Assembly (NCBI RefSeq): GCF_000314975.1
Contig: NZ_BAEN01000015.1
Coordinates: 122,484-186,483, forward strand
From: Aliiglaciecola lipolytica E3
GTDB taxonomy: Bacteria > Pseudomonadota > Gammaproteobacteria > Enterobacterales > Alteromonadaceae
Direction of reading: 5' to 3'
DNA: 64,000 bases
A model generated the notes under the pieces. It was not told the origin of the DNA and did no database searches. It saw only the letters and a list, made by a program, of their open reading frames with translations. Shown one piece after another: positions 63,979 through 64,000 of the stretch. Position 1 is the first letter of the stretch. The number at the start of each line of letters is the position of its first letter. A program made the translations under genes and the position numbers.

Positions 63979-64000
63979 ATGAAATATTTGATCTGTCTAG
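63979..64000 (+). CDS. Start of an iron-regulated gene (partial)
   Basis: ATG at 63979 is preceded by GGAG (63970-63973), and the visible codons give MKYLICL, a possible signal-peptide start. Only seven codons are inside the window. The Fur-box promoter suggests an iron-acquisition gene, such as a receptor or periplasmic protein. Confidence 0.55.

Noticed and set aside
1..64000. Integrated prophage or conjugative element
   Set aside because: No integrase, capsid, terminase or transfer genes; only an IS3 remnant and a RAYT were found.

Overview
The window looks like a chromosomal segment of a marine gammaproteobacterium close to the Alteromonadales (Glaciecola/Paraglaciecola-like). This is inferred from moderate-to-low GC, a large TonB-dependent receptor, DUF3466-type and PEP-CTERM surface proteins, a REP-associated tyrosine transposase (RAYT) with short GACAGGCAT repeats, and many GGDEF/EAL, histidine kinase and LysR genes. 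I see no rRNA, tRNA, CRISPR array or prophage. Coding is dense, with most gaps under 300 bp.

Layout. 1-5.8 kb: two minus-strand genes with overlapping stop and start codons. One is a 1615-residue NERD nuclease-like / double protein-kinase-fold / Upf1-like SF1 helicase protein; the other is a winged-helix-like partner cut by the left edge. This resembles a phage-defence module of the Mokosh type (kinase plus COG1112 helicase) but with a NERD front end. 5.8-7.6 kb: two tiny ORFs with good ribosome binding sites and an IS3-family element whose transposase carries two in-frame stops. 7.8-14 kb: an NAD(P)-binding SDR, a MAPEG protein and a 1525-residue CheB-CheR-PAS-GAF-kinase-receiver fusion. 14.1-20.7 kb: a RAYT, a poxvirus-type topoisomerase IB and a DesK/DesR-like two-component operon, interspersed with arrays of the RAYT-associated motif and an orphan hairpin repeat of another family. 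20.7-35.2 kb: an HxlR regulator with a candidate operator, lipase-like and lipoprotein genes, a hybrid kinase, a sterol-desaturase operon beside an AraC regulator, a PEP-CTERM protein, cupins (one broken by a stop), an M24 peptidase, a YegD-like Hsp70, a periplasmic binding protein and a NUDIX hydrolase.

35.4-50 kb: surface proteins (PLC-like, DUF3466, Asp-rich lipoprotein) with a BIME-like repeat, then a TonB receptor followed by two tandem paralogous secreted M20 amidohydrolases, which probably form one uptake and hydrolysis locus. A LysR gene and a glyA serine hydroxymethyltransferase follow. 50-64 kb: a beta-carbonic anhydrase/SulP operon divergent from an OxyR-like regulator that lacks the peroxidatic cysteine; an ammonium transporter-PAS-GGDEF-EAL fusion; a periplasmic catalase with an ankyrin partner (katB-ankB arrangement); a class C beta-lactamase-like hydrolase; fumC behind a strong Fur box; an OmpA-family protein; and, at the right edge, the first codons of another gene behind a second Fur box.

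Themes are oxidative stress and iron (catalase, ankyrin protein, OxyR-like regulator, Fur-controlled fumC), carbon and nitrogen sensing (carbonic anhydrase/SulP, Amt-c-di-GMP fusion) and short mobile DNA. The best candidates for something under-described are the left-edge defence-like pair, the RAYT repeat system and the OxyR variant.
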